DNA of 51,469 nucleotides from Halobacteriales archaeon QS_4_66_20 (GTDB lineage: Archaea; Halobacteriota; Halobacteria; Halobacteriales; Haloarculaceae). A program made the position numbers and the translations under genes. Shown one piece after another: positions 1-7,584 of the stretch. Below the pieces are notes generated by a model. That model worked only from the letters and a program-made list of their open reading frames with translations. It was not told the DNA's origin and made no database searches. Location: contig PXRK01000006.1 of the NCBI GenBank assembly GCA_003021015.1, forward strand, positions 1-51,469, written 5' to 3'. Within the stretch, counting starts at the first letter, position 1; each line of letters opens with the position of its first letter.

Positions 1-1188
1 CGCTGGCTGTGCCATCCAGCCGTTATCCCTATCTCCCCCATCACAGGCGAGACTCGGGAGTACCTTCTGTCGGATGTTCTCGGCCCCGTTCACGTCGGCA
101 TTGGCGACCAAGCCACACTCCTCGCAGACGTACAGGCCGCGCTCAACGCGCTGGCTGTCGTCAGTCGTCCCACAGGCGGCACACGACTTCGAGGTATCGC
201 GTTCGTCAACGCGCTCGACGCTGATGCCGCGTTCTGCGGCTTTGTATTCCACCATCTCGGTAAAGCGGTCGAACGCCCACCCGTGCAAGTCCAGATTGCC
301 GTGGTCGCCCCAATCGGTGTCTTCGCGGATACCAGAGAGGTCGCCTACGGCAATCGTCCCAACATTCCGAGCGGCGCACTCGGCCACGATGTCCGTCGAG
401 ACGGCATGGAAAAAGTGGGTGCGGCGCTCGTCGCGCTTGCGGTCCAGTCGCCGTGCCTTCTGCGAGTCGCTATCATCGCACTTCGCCCGCTCTTTCTGGA
501 AGTAGTAGTCGTCCTCTTTGAGCGCCCCACCGGGATACAGTAGGGCGTCATCGCCAACGGCGACCGCCGCAAAGTTGCAGATGCCGAGGTCAATACCGGC
601 CACCCGGTCGCCGGGGGCATCAGCATTCTCGATTTCGACGTGGCAGACGATGTGCAACTCCCACTCGTCGCCAGTCCAGACCGCCCGGACCTGCTGGACA
701 TTTTGTACGTCCACGTCCGGGTCGGCGGCGTACTCACAGAGGATGAAGTCGCTCCGCCCGTCTTTCAGATTTCGGCCTTTGGAGAGCCGAATCCGGTCGT
801 GGTCGGGGTCGTGCTTGAACCCATCCTCTTTGAACGTGACCGTCGAGCGTGGATGGTCGTCGCCGTGTTTGCGGTAGCCGGGCGGGTTCGCGTTCTCGGT
901 ACCGTTCTCGCGGTGAGCGTACCACGAGTCGAACGCCTCAGCCAACTCTTCGAGAATTGCCTGACTGGATTGTGCGTTCAAATCCGCGTAGCGTTCGTGA
1001 CTCTTGAGATACGCTTTGAGCGTGCTGTGGTCTGGAATCGTGCCGGTTTCATCCCAAACACGATCGCAGGTCCACCGGGCGACGTTCCAGAGTTTCGAGG
1101 CCGCGAACCCGAGCGAATCGAGGTCGGCACGCACCTGTTGGTGGTTGCGAATGGACGCAACGTATGTGCGCGTGACCTGATTCGCCAT
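1..1188 (-). CDS. tnpB: IS1341-type TnpB (OrfB) RNA-guided nuclease/transposase-associated protein, C-terminus off the window
   Basis: The minus strand is open from an ATG at 1188 to the window edge (396 codons, no stop). It begins MANQVTRTYVASIRNHQQ, typical of haloarchaeal TnpB. RuvC-like motifs sit at the spacing known for TnpB: Asp200 in VAGIDLG, Asp283 in IAVGDLSGI, and Asp365 in NADVNGAENI. A zinc finger (CAAC then CEEC) precedes the last motif. TnpB proteins of the IS200/IS605 group are RNA-guided nucleases that help the element persist. No TnpA is present in the visible part, so the element looks TnpB-only. The second catalytic position is Asp where TnpB usually has Glu. The guide RNA, normally overlapping the 3' end of tnpB, would lie outside the window. 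Confidence 0.92.
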   Translation of the reverse strand, partial: MANQVTRTYVASIRNHQQVRADLDSLGFAASKLWNVARWTCDRVWDETGTIPDHSTLKAYLKSHERYADLNAQSSQAILEELAEAFDSWYAHRENGTENANPPGYRKHGDDHPRSTVTFKEDGFKHDPDHDRIRLSKGRNLKDGRSDFILCEYAADPDVDVQNVQQVRAVWTGDEWELHIVCHVEIENADAPGDRVAGIDLGICNFAAVAVGDDALLYPGGALKEDDYYFQKERAKCDDSDSQKARRLDRKRDERRTHFFHAVSTDIVAECAARNVGTIAVGDLSGIREDTDWGDHGNLDLHGWAFDRFTEMVEYKAAERGISVERVDERDTSKSCAACGTTDDSQRVERGLYVCEECGLVANADVNGAENIRQKVLPSLACDGGDRDNGWMAQPA

Positions 1189-1340
1189 ACATAGTCTGTT
1201 GTATGGGAGATTGATAAGTGGTAACCTGCCGGAGTGAAAGTGGAATATCCAGCCCGGCAGTCCCCGTTGAAAAGACAACCGGGCTTACGCGATTCATGCC
1301 CGGCCTGAAAGCCGGGATTCTCTCGCTGAATCAAGATAGC
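1189..1340 (-). mobile_element. Probable left end of the TnpB element with two hairpins
   Basis: Upstream of tnpB lie two inverted repeats. One pairs AGCCCGG with CCGGGCT (about 1250-1285). The other is CCCGGC, six-base loop, GCCGGG (1299-1316). Imperfect palindromes near the ends are the hallmark of IS200/IS605 elements, which lack classical terminal inverted repeats. The exact left boundary cannot be set without an empty site. The tract also contains CCGGAGTGAAAGTG (1229-1242), a 14-mer that recurs elsewhere in the window. Confidence 0.5.
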
Positions 1341-1365
1341 TCATAGTGATTGTTGCGAGTCTTTA
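1341..1365. repeat. Fragment of a short inverted-repeat element (F-like end)
   Basis: TCA followed by TAGTGATTGTTGCGAGTC closely matches the left end of the complete F element at 43458 (TAGTGATTATTGTGAGTC), including the preceding TCA. No partner end is visible, so it is a one-ended relic next to the TnpB element. Confidence 0.55.
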
Positions 1366-1415
1366 CCCCCGGAGAGTCACATCAGTCCCGAACAGCCGGC
1401 GGTTCCGGATGCCGC

Positions 1416-2948
1416 TCACTCCCCCATCGGCTGCATCTTGAACCCGTAGCGGGTGACGCCTTCCTGGGTGTAGATCCGGCGGATTGTCGCGGCGACCCGA
1501 TCGCCGACCGCCACGTCCGTGGGATCGGTCCCGACGACCTGGGCGGGGATCGAGACAGCGCCGTCGTTCGTCCCGCCCTCCTCGCCGTCCGCTCCGTCGG
1601 CGGCGTCGGGCTCGTCCAGTGCGACGACGGCGCTGGCGTACGCGCCGCTTCTGGTCTGCTGGTCGATGAACTCCGGCGGCGCGCCGCCCTGCCCGATGAC
1701 CGTCACTGCTTCGACGGTGCCGGTTCCCGGCAGCTCGGCCGGCTCGTACTCGACGAGCGCGCCGCAGTCGTCGCAGGCGCCTTCCGGCGGGAACGCCAGC
1801 GCCTCGCAGTCGGGACACCGGCCGGCGCGCAGGCGGTGGCGCTGCGGGATCGTCCGTCGCCAGCTCGGCACGCTCACGTACGCGCCGCCGCCCGCTGGCT
1901 CGCCCGCCGTGACGTCCCCGCGCATCCGCAGGTACTCGCCGTAGGAGAGCTCCTCGTCCCCCTCGCGCGTCATCTCGACATGGATGCCGTCGTGGGTAAT
2001 TTCTGCTGCGGTTGCGCCGCCGCCCGAGCCGTAGCCGACGAGCAGCACCCGATCGGCGCCGTCGTCGATCGCAGCCGCGAGGCCGAACAGCGGGCTCGCC
2101 GCGCCCAGGTCGCCGAGGTCGCCGACGGCGGTCCCACGGTGGATCGCGTCGGTCTCGACGCCCAGCTGTCCGGCTGCGCGGTAGGGGAGCTTCCCGTTGG
2201 GCGACTGGAGCGCGACGGCGTCGGCCGCCGCGGGGTCCGCGTCGAGCGCGTCGACAGCGGCGGCAACCGTCTCGGTGAACGCCGTCCGGTCGTAGCTGGT
2301 GACGCCCAGCCCCGTCGTCTCCGCCTCGCCGCGGCCCCGGAACCGCGTCCCCGGGTAGGGACTGACGTGTTCGGCGAGGTCCGTGACCGTTCCGGGCGCC
2401 TCGGCGGCCAGCACGAGCGCCGCGGCACCGGCGCCGCCGGCGTGTTCGACCTCGTCGTCGGGGGCGCCGCGGGGTGCGTCACTGGCGACGGCGAGTACCG
2501 GTCCTGCCGCATCCACGTCGGGCCTCGTTGCGTCCATGTCGAGTCCCGCCGCGAGCGCGTCGACGCCGGCACGCGTGCTGCCGGTCAGCTGGCGACTCCG
2601 GATCGACTCGTTGAGCCCGAGCGTGCTCGCCAGGCGTGGCGCCATCGCCTCCTCCTCGGTCGGCGGCGTCGTCGTGCCGATGGTCAGCCCCGCGACGCTC
2701 GCCGGATCGACGCCGGCGGCCGACAGCGCCCGCGAGGCCGCCTCGTGGGCCATCGTGAGCGTGTCCTCGTCGGCGTCGGGGACTGCGGTCGACGAGATGC
2801 CGGCGCCGTGGAACTGCCCCCAGGCCTCCGTGACGGCGTCGGCGGTGAGGCGGAAGCGCGGGGCGTACGCGCCGACGCCGGCGATGCCGCGGCGGGCGTC
2901 GTCCGCTGTGGCGTCGGCACCGCCGTCGGTAGCGCGGTCGTTGCTCAT
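1416..2948 (-). CDS. HMG-CoA-synthase-like domain fused to a DUF35 zinc-ribbon/OB domain
   Basis: 510 aa from ATG 2948 (MSNDRATDGG), preceded by a GGAGGTG Shine-Dalgarno. Residues 20-330 resemble the thiolase-fold HMG-CoA synthase family. Residues about 355-510 are DUF35: a four-cysteine zinc ribbon (CPDC, CDDC) then an OB fold. In archaea DUF35 proteins bridge thiolase and HMG-CoA synthase so acetoacetyl-CoA can be passed on. The start overlaps the thiolase stop by ATGA, so the two are translated together and probably form a complex. Where HMG-CoA synthases have their catalytic Cys, this protein reads LTGSTRAG, so the N-terminal domain may not be a functional synthase. The exact acyl-CoA substrate is unknown. 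Confidence 0.82.
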   Translation of the reverse strand: MSNDRATDGGADATADDARRGIAGVGAYAPRFRLTADAVTEAWGQFHGAGISSTAVPDADEDTLTMAHEAASRALSAAGVDPASVAGLTIGTTTPPTEEEAMAPRLASTLGLNESIRSRQLTGSTRAGVDALAAGLDMDATRPDVDAAGPVLAVASDAPRGAPDDEVEHAGGAGAAALVLAAEAPGTVTDLAEHVSPYPGTRFRGRGEAETTGLGVTSYDRTAFTETVAAAVDALDADPAAADAVALQSPNGKLPYRAAGQLGVETDAIHRGTAVGDLGDLGAASPLFGLAAAIDDGADRVLLVGYGSGGGATAAEITHDGIHVEMTREGDEELSYGEYLRMRGDVTAGEPAGGGAYVSVPSWRRTIPQRHRLRAGRCPDCEALAFPPEGACDDCGALVEYEPAELPGTGTVEAVTVIGQGGAPPEFIDQQTRSGAYASAVVALDEPDAADGADGEEGGTNDGAVSIPAQVVGTDPTDVAVGDRVAATIRRIYTQEGVTRYGFKMQPMGE

Positions 2949-4120
2949 CGGCCCACCTCCTCGTTCTCGAAGACGTGAACTACCGCCGCGCCGCCGCTCC
3001 CGCCGACGTTGTGGGTGAGGCCATAGCGGGTGTCGTCGAGCTGTCGGTCGCCGGCCAGGCCGGTCATCTGGTCGAAGGCTTCGACGACCTGGCCGGTCCC
3101 GGTCGCGCCGATGGGGTGGCCCTTGGACTTCAGCCCGCCGGAGGTGTTCACGGGGAGGTCGCCGTCGGGGTCGGTGACGCCCTCCCGGAGCAGCCGCGGG
3201 GCCTCGCCGCGGTCGCAAAAGCCCAGGTCCTCGTAGGCGAGCAGCTCCGCGATGGCGAAGCAGTCGTGCACCTCGGCAAAGGAGAGATCCTCGGGCCCGA
3301 CGCCGGCCCGCTCGTAGGCGGTCTCGGCGGCCGTTTCCGAGGCCGGGATCGCGGTGTAGGACTCGCGGTCGGCCAGCCCCACGCGCCCGCTCGCGGCGCC
3401 GACGCCGGCGACCCGGACGCGCTCGTCGGTGTACTCGTCGACAACGTCCCCGCTGGCGAGCAGCGCCACCGCGGCGCCGTCGGAGGTCGGACAGCAGTGA
3501 TAGAGGTTCAGCGGCGCCGCCACGGCTGGCGCCTCCACGGCGTCCTCAAGCGTACAGGTGAAATCGAGGTGTGCCTCCGGGTTCTTGGCGCCGTTTTCGT
3601 GGTTCTTGACCGCGACGCGGCCGAAGTCCTCGACCGTCGCGTCGTACTCCGCGAGGTAGGCGCTGGCCATCTGGGCATAGACGCCGGAGAACGTCGTTCC
3701 AGTGAGGCGCTCCCACTCGGTTTCGCCGCTGACGCCGAGCCAGTACTTCGTCACGTCGTCGGACATGTCGCTCATCACCTCGTAGCCCCCCGCGAGGACG
3801 AGGTCGGCCATCCCGCTCTCGATGGCCTGAAGGGCCTGGCGGACGGCCGAACCGCCGGCGGCGCAGGCGTTCTCGATCCGCGAACAGGGGACGTTGTGCA
3901 GGCCGACGTGCTCGGTCACCGCCGGCCCCGAGAGGCCGAGTTGCCGGCCGCCGACGCCCAGCGACCCGACGACCGCTTCGTCGATTTCGTTGGTGGCGGG
4001 CGGTCGGTCGACGCTGTCGAGCGCGTTCTCGTACGCCTCCCGGAACAGGTCCCGGTAGCTGCGCTCCGGAAAGGCGCCGAAGGCGGTCTGGCCGGCCCCG
4101 ATCACGTACGCGTCTGGCAT
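2945..4120 (-). CDS. Thiolase family protein (acetyl-CoA C-acyltransferase/SCP2-thiolase type)
   Basis: 391 aa. The catalytic cysteine is in ENACAAGG (near residue 86). The His-containing motifs VHDCFAIAE and GGLKSKGHPIGATG complete the thiolase active site. Archaeal thiolases of this type catalyse Claisen condensation or thiolysis of acyl-CoA and usually pair with a DUF35 protein, here fused into the next gene. The ATG at 4120 has no Shine-Dalgarno but a TATAAG box 25-30 nt upstream, so the transcript is probably leaderless. The longer open frame back to 4249 runs through the promoter and vapC and is not used. Role (lipid or mevalonate precursor synthesis, or beta-oxidation) cannot be decided; phenylacetate genes lie 2.5 kb away. 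Confidence 0.9.
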   Translation of the reverse strand: MPDAYVIGAGQTAFGAFPERSYRDLFREAYENALDSVDRPPATNEIDEAVVGSLGVGGRQLGLSGPAVTEHVGLHNVPCSRIENACAAGGSAVRQALQAIESGMADLVLAGGYEVMSDMSDDVTKYWLGVSGETEWERLTGTTFSGVYAQMASAYLAEYDATVEDFGRVAVKNHENGAKNPEAHLDFTCTLEDAVEAPAVAAPLNLYHCCPTSDGAAVALLASGDVVDEYTDERVRVAGVGAASGRVGLADRESYTAIPASETAAETAYERAGVGPEDLSFAEVHDCFAIAELLAYEDLGFCDRGEAPRLLREGVTDPDGDLPVNTSGGLKSKGHPIGATGTGQVVEAFDQMTGLAGDRQLDDTRYGLTHNVGGSGGAAVVHVFENEEVGR

Positions 4121-4144
4121 GTCCCGGTGTTGGCCGAGCGGGCG

Positions 4145-4150
4145 CTTATA
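4145..4150 (-). promoter_or_regulatory. TATA box for the thiolase operon
   Basis: TATAAG on the minus strand, centred about 28 nt before the thiolase ATG, the spacing expected for a leaderless haloarchaeal transcript. Confidence 0.6.
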
Positions 4151-4175
4151 CGTTCGGCTGTGGTGGTCGCCGCCG

Positions 4176-4610
4176 TCACTCCGGTTGATACGGGTTCGTG
4201 GCGGTGTCGAGGCGGGAGACATCGTCGGCAGCGTCGAAGTCGCCGTCAAACGCGTAGAGGTACCCGATCCCCTCCGTCTGCATGTACGCGACGAGACAGG
4301 CGTCGACGAGGGAAAACTGATCGTACTGTCGGAACAGCCCTTTCGCCGTCGTAAACGCGTCCGCCGTGAGGGAGTCGACGTGGTAGCACGCGTTCTCCTC
4401 CACTCGATCGAGGAAATCGACGGCGGCGTCGTGACTGGCGTGTGTCAGCAACCCGTTCAGCGTCTCCGCGAGGACGTAATCGAGCACCACAGCTTCGGGA
4501 AGATCACCGGCGTCGATCCCCTGGAGAATGGGGAGCGCGTCGTCGTGTGCACTATCGCGACGGTATGCCGCCGCAAAGAGCACGGTCGTATCGACGAGTG
4601 CACGCGGCAT
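4176..4610 (-). CDS. vapC: VapC-type PIN-domain toxin
   Basis: 144 aa. Begins MPRALVDTTVLFAAAYRRD, with the first acidic residue of the PIN domain (Asp7). Further conserved acidic residues follow in ETLNGLL, SLVDACLVAYM and AFDGDFD. PIN toxins are Mg-dependent ribonucleases that cut tRNA or rRNA. The ATG directly follows the TAG stop of the antitoxin gene (TAGATG), so expression is coupled. Length is normal, and no key acidic residue appears lost. Confidence 0.9.
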   Translation of the reverse strand: MPRALVDTTVLFAAAYRRDSAHDDALPILQGIDAGDLPEAVVLDYVLAETLNGLLTHASHDAAVDFLDRVEENACYHVDSLTADAFTTAKGLFRQYDQFSLVDACLVAYMQTEGIGYLYAFDGDFDAADDVSRLDTATNPYQPE

Positions 4611-4862
4611 CTATTCCGTATCGACGCCCCAGGCGTCGTGTTCGGTCGTGACGTCGGTCCGCTCGTCGCCGTCGTAGCCGTCGAAGTCGCTGAAGGTACC
4701 GCGTCGCTGCTGCACAACCCGAACGCGGAGCGTGCCGTCGTCCTCGATGGTCCACCGGAGTTTGTCCCCGTCGTCGATGTCGAGCTCCCGACGGATGTGA
4801 GCAGGAATGTTCGCCTGGTTCCCGGACACCGTGCTCTCGGAGTCGACGCGCTCGCTGCTCAT
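4611..4862 (-). CDS. vapB: VapB-type AbrB/SpoVT (swapped-hairpin) antitoxin
   Basis: 83 aa. Residues 8-50 (ESTVSGNQANIPAHIRRELD, then DGDKLRWTIEDDGTLRVR) are a classic AbrB/MazE DNA-binding fold. The acidic C-terminus probably wraps the toxin. First gene of the vapBC pair. A perfect 12-bp palindrome lies 10 nt upstream of the ATG and fits autoregulation. Confidence 0.9.
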   Translation of the reverse strand: MSSERVDSESTVSGNQANIPAHIRRELDIDDGDKLRWTIEDDGTLRVRVVQQRRGTFSDFDGYDGDERTDVTTEHDAWGVDTE

Positions 4863-4871
4863 ACACGAGCG

Positions 4872-4883
4872 AAGGGTACCCTT
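4872..4883. promoter_or_regulatory. Candidate VapB operator, 12-bp palindrome
   Basis: AAGGGTACCCTT is a perfect palindrome immediately upstream of vapB. AbrB-type antitoxins bind such sites to repress their own operon; that role is inferred here from position and symmetry. Confidence 0.45.
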
Positions 4884-4932
4884 GCTGAAAAGCTCTAGTG
4901 TTCGAGCACACTACCCAATCTCTTTGGGAGCG

Positions 4933-5041
4933 TCACGCGAACAGCTGTCGGAACAGCGTCCGCTCGGCGCGGTGGAGCCGTTCGAGGAACGCCGACTTGC
5001 TGATCCCGAGTTCGGCGGCGACGTCGGCGGCGGTCGCCTCC
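4933..5041 (-). pseudogene. Duplicated 3' end of the Bat-type regulator gene
   Basis: This 109-bp stretch matches 5885-5993, the last 36 codons plus stop of the intact bat-type gene, with only four differences by eye, in the same orientation. It would encode ATAADVAAELGISKSAFLER and the rest of the HTH to the stop, but an in-frame TAG (complement of 5042-5044) lies directly upstream and there is no start. It is a fragment, not a gene. The two copies bracket the tumE-tumA pair as direct repeats. Confidence 0.9.
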
Positions 5042-5105
5042 TAGCCTTGTCGAACAGTCCAGTCTCACGACCATCGATCCACACTGCGAACCGACAACTA
5101 CATTC

Positions 5106-5125
5106 CGTTGGCCATACAACCAACG
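5106..5125. promoter_or_regulatory. Inverted repeat upstream of the TumE-type pair
   Basis: CGTTGG and CCAACG separated by 8 nt, ending 8 nt before the first start codon. Placement fits an operator for the HTH partner encoded downstream. Confidence 0.4.
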
Positions 5126-5133
5126 ATTGGCGA

Positions 5134-5484
5134 ATGGGGCCGACGGCAGACGATCTGGATGGGTACAGCAACGCGACGGTGTACCCCGACGGAACGGTCG
5201 TCCGCATCTCGGTGCGGCGTACTGAGGACGAAGCATATCCGTCGGACTGGCGGTACACGTTCCACTACGGGGCGTTGACTGCCGGACCCGAGACACTCGA
5301 CGACGGGACGATCCGCCGGTACGACAACGCACACGAGCGGACGAAAGGCCACGAACGGCACGTCGCCCTCAACCCGGAACCGGAGCGTATCGAGTTCCCC
5401 GGTATCGAGGAACTCTACGAACAGTTCTGGGACGAGATACCGAAGCCACGATTCGGCCCCGATACAGGTGATACCCATGACTGA
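5134..5484 (+). CDS. TumE-family toxin (DUF6516-like)
   Basis: 116 aa from ATG 5134 (MGPTADDLDGYS). The SDWRYTFHYG and ERTKGHERH segments and the pairing with an HVO_A0114-like HTH protein match the haloarchaeal toxin-antitoxin system TumE family. Biochemical activity of these proteins is poorly known. It overlaps the next gene by 8 nt. The open frame extends back to 4807, but that part crosses the bat fragment and vapB, so the shorter start is preferred. The cassette sits between two copies of the bat 3' end. Confidence 0.75.
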   Translation: MGPTADDLDGYSNATVYPDGTVVRISVRRTEDEAYPSDWRYTFHYGALTAGPETLDDGTIRRYDNAHERTKGHERHVALNPEPERIEFPGIEELYEQFWDEIPKPRFGPDTGDTHD

Positions 5485-5881
5485 CGACACGAACGTCCTC
5501 GTCGTGACGGTCGACGACGAGGGGGACCCGTACCGGGAGGGACTGGATGCGATTCGACAACTCAAGGGTGGCGAATCCGTCGACCAGCCCGCAATCGTCC
5601 GGTTCCCGAACGAGTCCCAACTGACCGACGTGTTCAACGAACGGACGTACACGCTGTTGGGCGTCACCAGGGACGAGCAGCCGGACAGTATCCGGGAGGC
5701 TGCTCGGCTCGTCGGCCGCGACAAGAAGAACGTCCACGAGGAGCTCACCACGCTCGAAGCGCTCGGCGTCATTCGGTTCGAGGAGGAGGGGCGTGCGAAA
5801 CGGCCGGTGTTTCCCTACGACGACCTGGTGGTGACGCCGCTCACCGACCGTTCCGGGGACGGTTCCAGAGCGCTCCCGTAG
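5477..5881 (+). CDS. HVO_A0114-family putative DNA-binding protein (TumA-type antitoxin)
   Basis: 134 aa from ATG 5477, with AGGTGAT just upstream as a possible ribosome site; a GTG at 5468 is the alternative start. The region from about residue 55 to 105 (DSIREAARLVGRDKKNVHEE, then LTTLEALGVIRFEEEGRAKR) is a winged HTH. The gene overlaps the TumE-type gene. It most likely neutralises the toxin and represses the operon. It stops 3 nt before the end of the convergent bat-type gene. Confidence 0.78.
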   Translation: MTDDTNVLVVTVDDEGDPYREGLDAIRQLKGGESVDQPAIVRFPNESQLTDVFNERTYTLLGVTRDEQPDSIREAARLVGRDKKNVHEELTTLEALGVIRFEEEGRAKRPVFPYDDLVVTPLTDRSGDGSRALP

Positions 5882-5884
5882 CGA

Positions 5885-6529
5885 TCACGCGAACAGCTGC
5901 CGGAACAGCGTCCGCTCGGCGCGGTGGAGCCGTTCGAGGAACGCCGACTTGCTGATCCCGAGTTCGGCGGCCACGTCCGCGGCGGTGGCCTCCCGGGGCA
6001 CCGAGAAGTACCCCATCGCCAGCGCCTGCCGGATGCAGTCGGCCTGCTTGGGGGTGACATCCCACTCCTGTGACGGGGCCGTCTCGGCCTCGCTCTCCAG
6101 CAGGTACGCCCGGCGCAGCGTTACGCCGACGGTCCGGCCGGCGCGCTCCATCACCCCCCGGAGCACGTCGCGGCCGACGACGGCGCCCGAAACGAGCGCT
6201 CGCCCGTCCTCGTAGCGCAACGACTCGACGATGCAGCCGCTGCTGATCAGTTCGTGGACGACGCAGGGGTATTTCGACAGACAGCGATAGGTCTCTCGCT
6301 CCCCGCCCTCCGACCGGGAGACGTGGAGGTACCGGATCCGGTCGTCGTCCTCGAGCGCCTCCCGGAGCGTCCCGTCGGCCGGCGCCGTGAACTGCAACAA
6401 CACGTTGTCGTCGTCGCGCAGCTGCGGCGGCCGCGCGTCTACCCGCACGCCCGCCGCCCGCGTCGTCGCCGCCAGGGGGCAGTCGTCGCCCTCTACCGCG
6501 AACTCCACCGCCAGGCACTCCGCGATCAT
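5885..6529 (-). CDS. Bat-type HTH_10 transcriptional regulator, probable regulator of the paa genes
   Basis: 214 aa. The N-terminal half (MIAECLAVEFAVEGDD...) is a bacterio-opsin-activator-associated sensor domain. Residues about 155-214 are an HTH_10 domain (WDVTPKQADCIRQALAMGYF, then ATAADVAAELGISKSAFLER). It is divergent from paaA and its promoter abuts a 16-bp palindrome shared with that gene, so control of phenylacetate degradation is a reasonable inference. A TTTAAATATT box 21-30 nt before ATG 6529 indicates a leaderless transcript. Its last 109 bp are duplicated at 4933-5041. Confidence 0.85.
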   Translation of the reverse strand: MIAECLAVEFAVEGDDCPLAATTRAAGVRVDARPPQLRDDDNVLLQFTAPADGTLREALEDDDRIRYLHVSRSEGGERETYRCLSKYPCVVHELISSGCIVESLRYEDGRALVSGAVVGRDVLRGVMERAGRTVGVTLRRAYLLESEAETAPSQEWDVTPKQADCIRQALAMGYFSVPREATAADVAAELGISKSAFLERLHRAERTLFRQLFA

Positions 6530-6561
6530 CACGCCCGATTAGCCGCCGCGAATATTTAAAG

Positions 6562-6577
6562 CCCCGATATATCGGGG
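6562..6577. promoter_or_regulatory. 16-bp perfect palindrome between the Bat-type regulator and paaA
   Basis: CCCCGATATATCGGGG, symmetric about 6569/6570. Its ATATAT core could be the TATA box of paaA, and it flanks the TATA-like box of the divergent regulator. Binding of a dimer here would control both promoters. Confidence 0.6.
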
Positions 6578-6621
6578 GCTATCCCTATGTTTCGCGACAG
6601 CGTTATTTCTCATAGACGATC

Positions 6622-7563
6622 ATGGATATCGAGGAAGTCACAGAGCGCGCCGGGCCGCGGGAGTTCAGCCCGGCCGACGACCTGCCCGAGGAGTACCGGA
6701 AAGCGGCGACGCGGATGATCGAGTTCCACGCCAACAGCGAGATCATGGGGGCGTACCTGGAGCGACCGTTCATCCGCCAGGCGCCCAGCATCGACCGGAA
6801 GCTGGCGTTCTCGGCGAAGGTTCAGGACGAGATCGGCCACGGGCAACTGCTGTACCGTGCCGCCGAGACCCTCGGCGTCAAGACCCGCGAGGAGATGCTC
6901 GACGACCTCGCCAACGGCGACGGGAAGTTCCTCAACTGCTTTCACTACCCGATGACCGAGTACGTGGAGACGCCGATGGTCGCCTTCTTCGTCGACGGCG
7001 CGGCGATGCGCCGGCAGGCGACGCTGCGCCGGACGAGCTGGGAGCCATACGCCCACGCGATGGACAAGGTGTGCTTCGAGGAGGGGTTCCACGTCAAGCA
7101 CGGCGAGGACATCCTGCGGACGCTGATGAACGGTTCCCGGAAGGAGCAGCAGCTGACCCAGGAGGCGTTCGAGGAGTGGTGGCCGCGCATCATCCAGTTC
7201 TTCGGCCCGACCGACGACAAGAGCACCCACCACGACTTCGCCGCGAGCGTCGGGCTCAAGCAGAAGTCCAACGACGAACTCCGGCAGGCGTTCCTCGACC
7301 AGTACGTGCCGAAAGCCCGCAAGTACGGGCTCGAAATTCCGGACTACCCGCGGATCCACAAGAACGACGAGGGCCGCTGGGTGGTCGAGGAGGACGATCT
7401 GGACTGGGAGGAGTTCTTCACGATCGCGAAAAACGAGTACGAGCCCGGCCTCGGCCAGATCAACGGGCGCAAGCACGCCCAGGAGGCCGTCCAGTGGGTC
7501 CGGGATACGATCGAAGCGGACAACGTGCCCGCGGGTGGACAGCCACCCCAGGCGGCCGACTGA
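6622..7563 (+). CDS. paaA: 1,2-phenylacetyl-CoA epoxidase catalytic subunit PaaA
   Basis: 313 aa. The ferritin-like di-iron carboxylate motifs are visible: SEIMGAYLE, QDEIGHGQLLYRA and CFEEGFHVKHGED. PaaA with PaaC and PaaB forms the multicomponent oxygenase that epoxidises the ring of phenylacetyl-CoA with O2. First gene of a tight operon paaABCD plus a zinc-ribbon gene. No reductase gene (PaaE) or phenylacetate-CoA ligase is adjacent, so electron donor and ligase must be encoded elsewhere. Confidence 0.95.
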   Translation: MDIEEVTERAGPREFSPADDLPEEYRKAATRMIEFHANSEIMGAYLERPFIRQAPSIDRKLAFSAKVQDEIGHGQLLYRAAETLGVKTREEMLDDLANGDGKFLNCFHYPMTEYVETPMVAFFVDGAAMRRQATLRRTSWEPYAHAMDKVCFEEGFHVKHGEDILRTLMNGSRKEQQLTQEAFEEWWPRIIQFFGPTDDKSTHHDFAASVGLKQKSNDELRQAFLDQYVPKARKYGLEIPDYPRIHKNDEGRWVVEEDDLDWEEFFTIAKNEYEPGLGQINGRKHAQEAVQWVRDTIEADNVPAGGQPPQAAD

Positions 7564-7584
7564 CATGCACTGGAGGACAGCACC

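Noticed and set aside
4807..5133. N-terminal extension of the TumE-type gene
   Set aside because: The extra frame crosses vapB and the bat tail fragment, which are explained otherwise; the family starts near MGPTADD.
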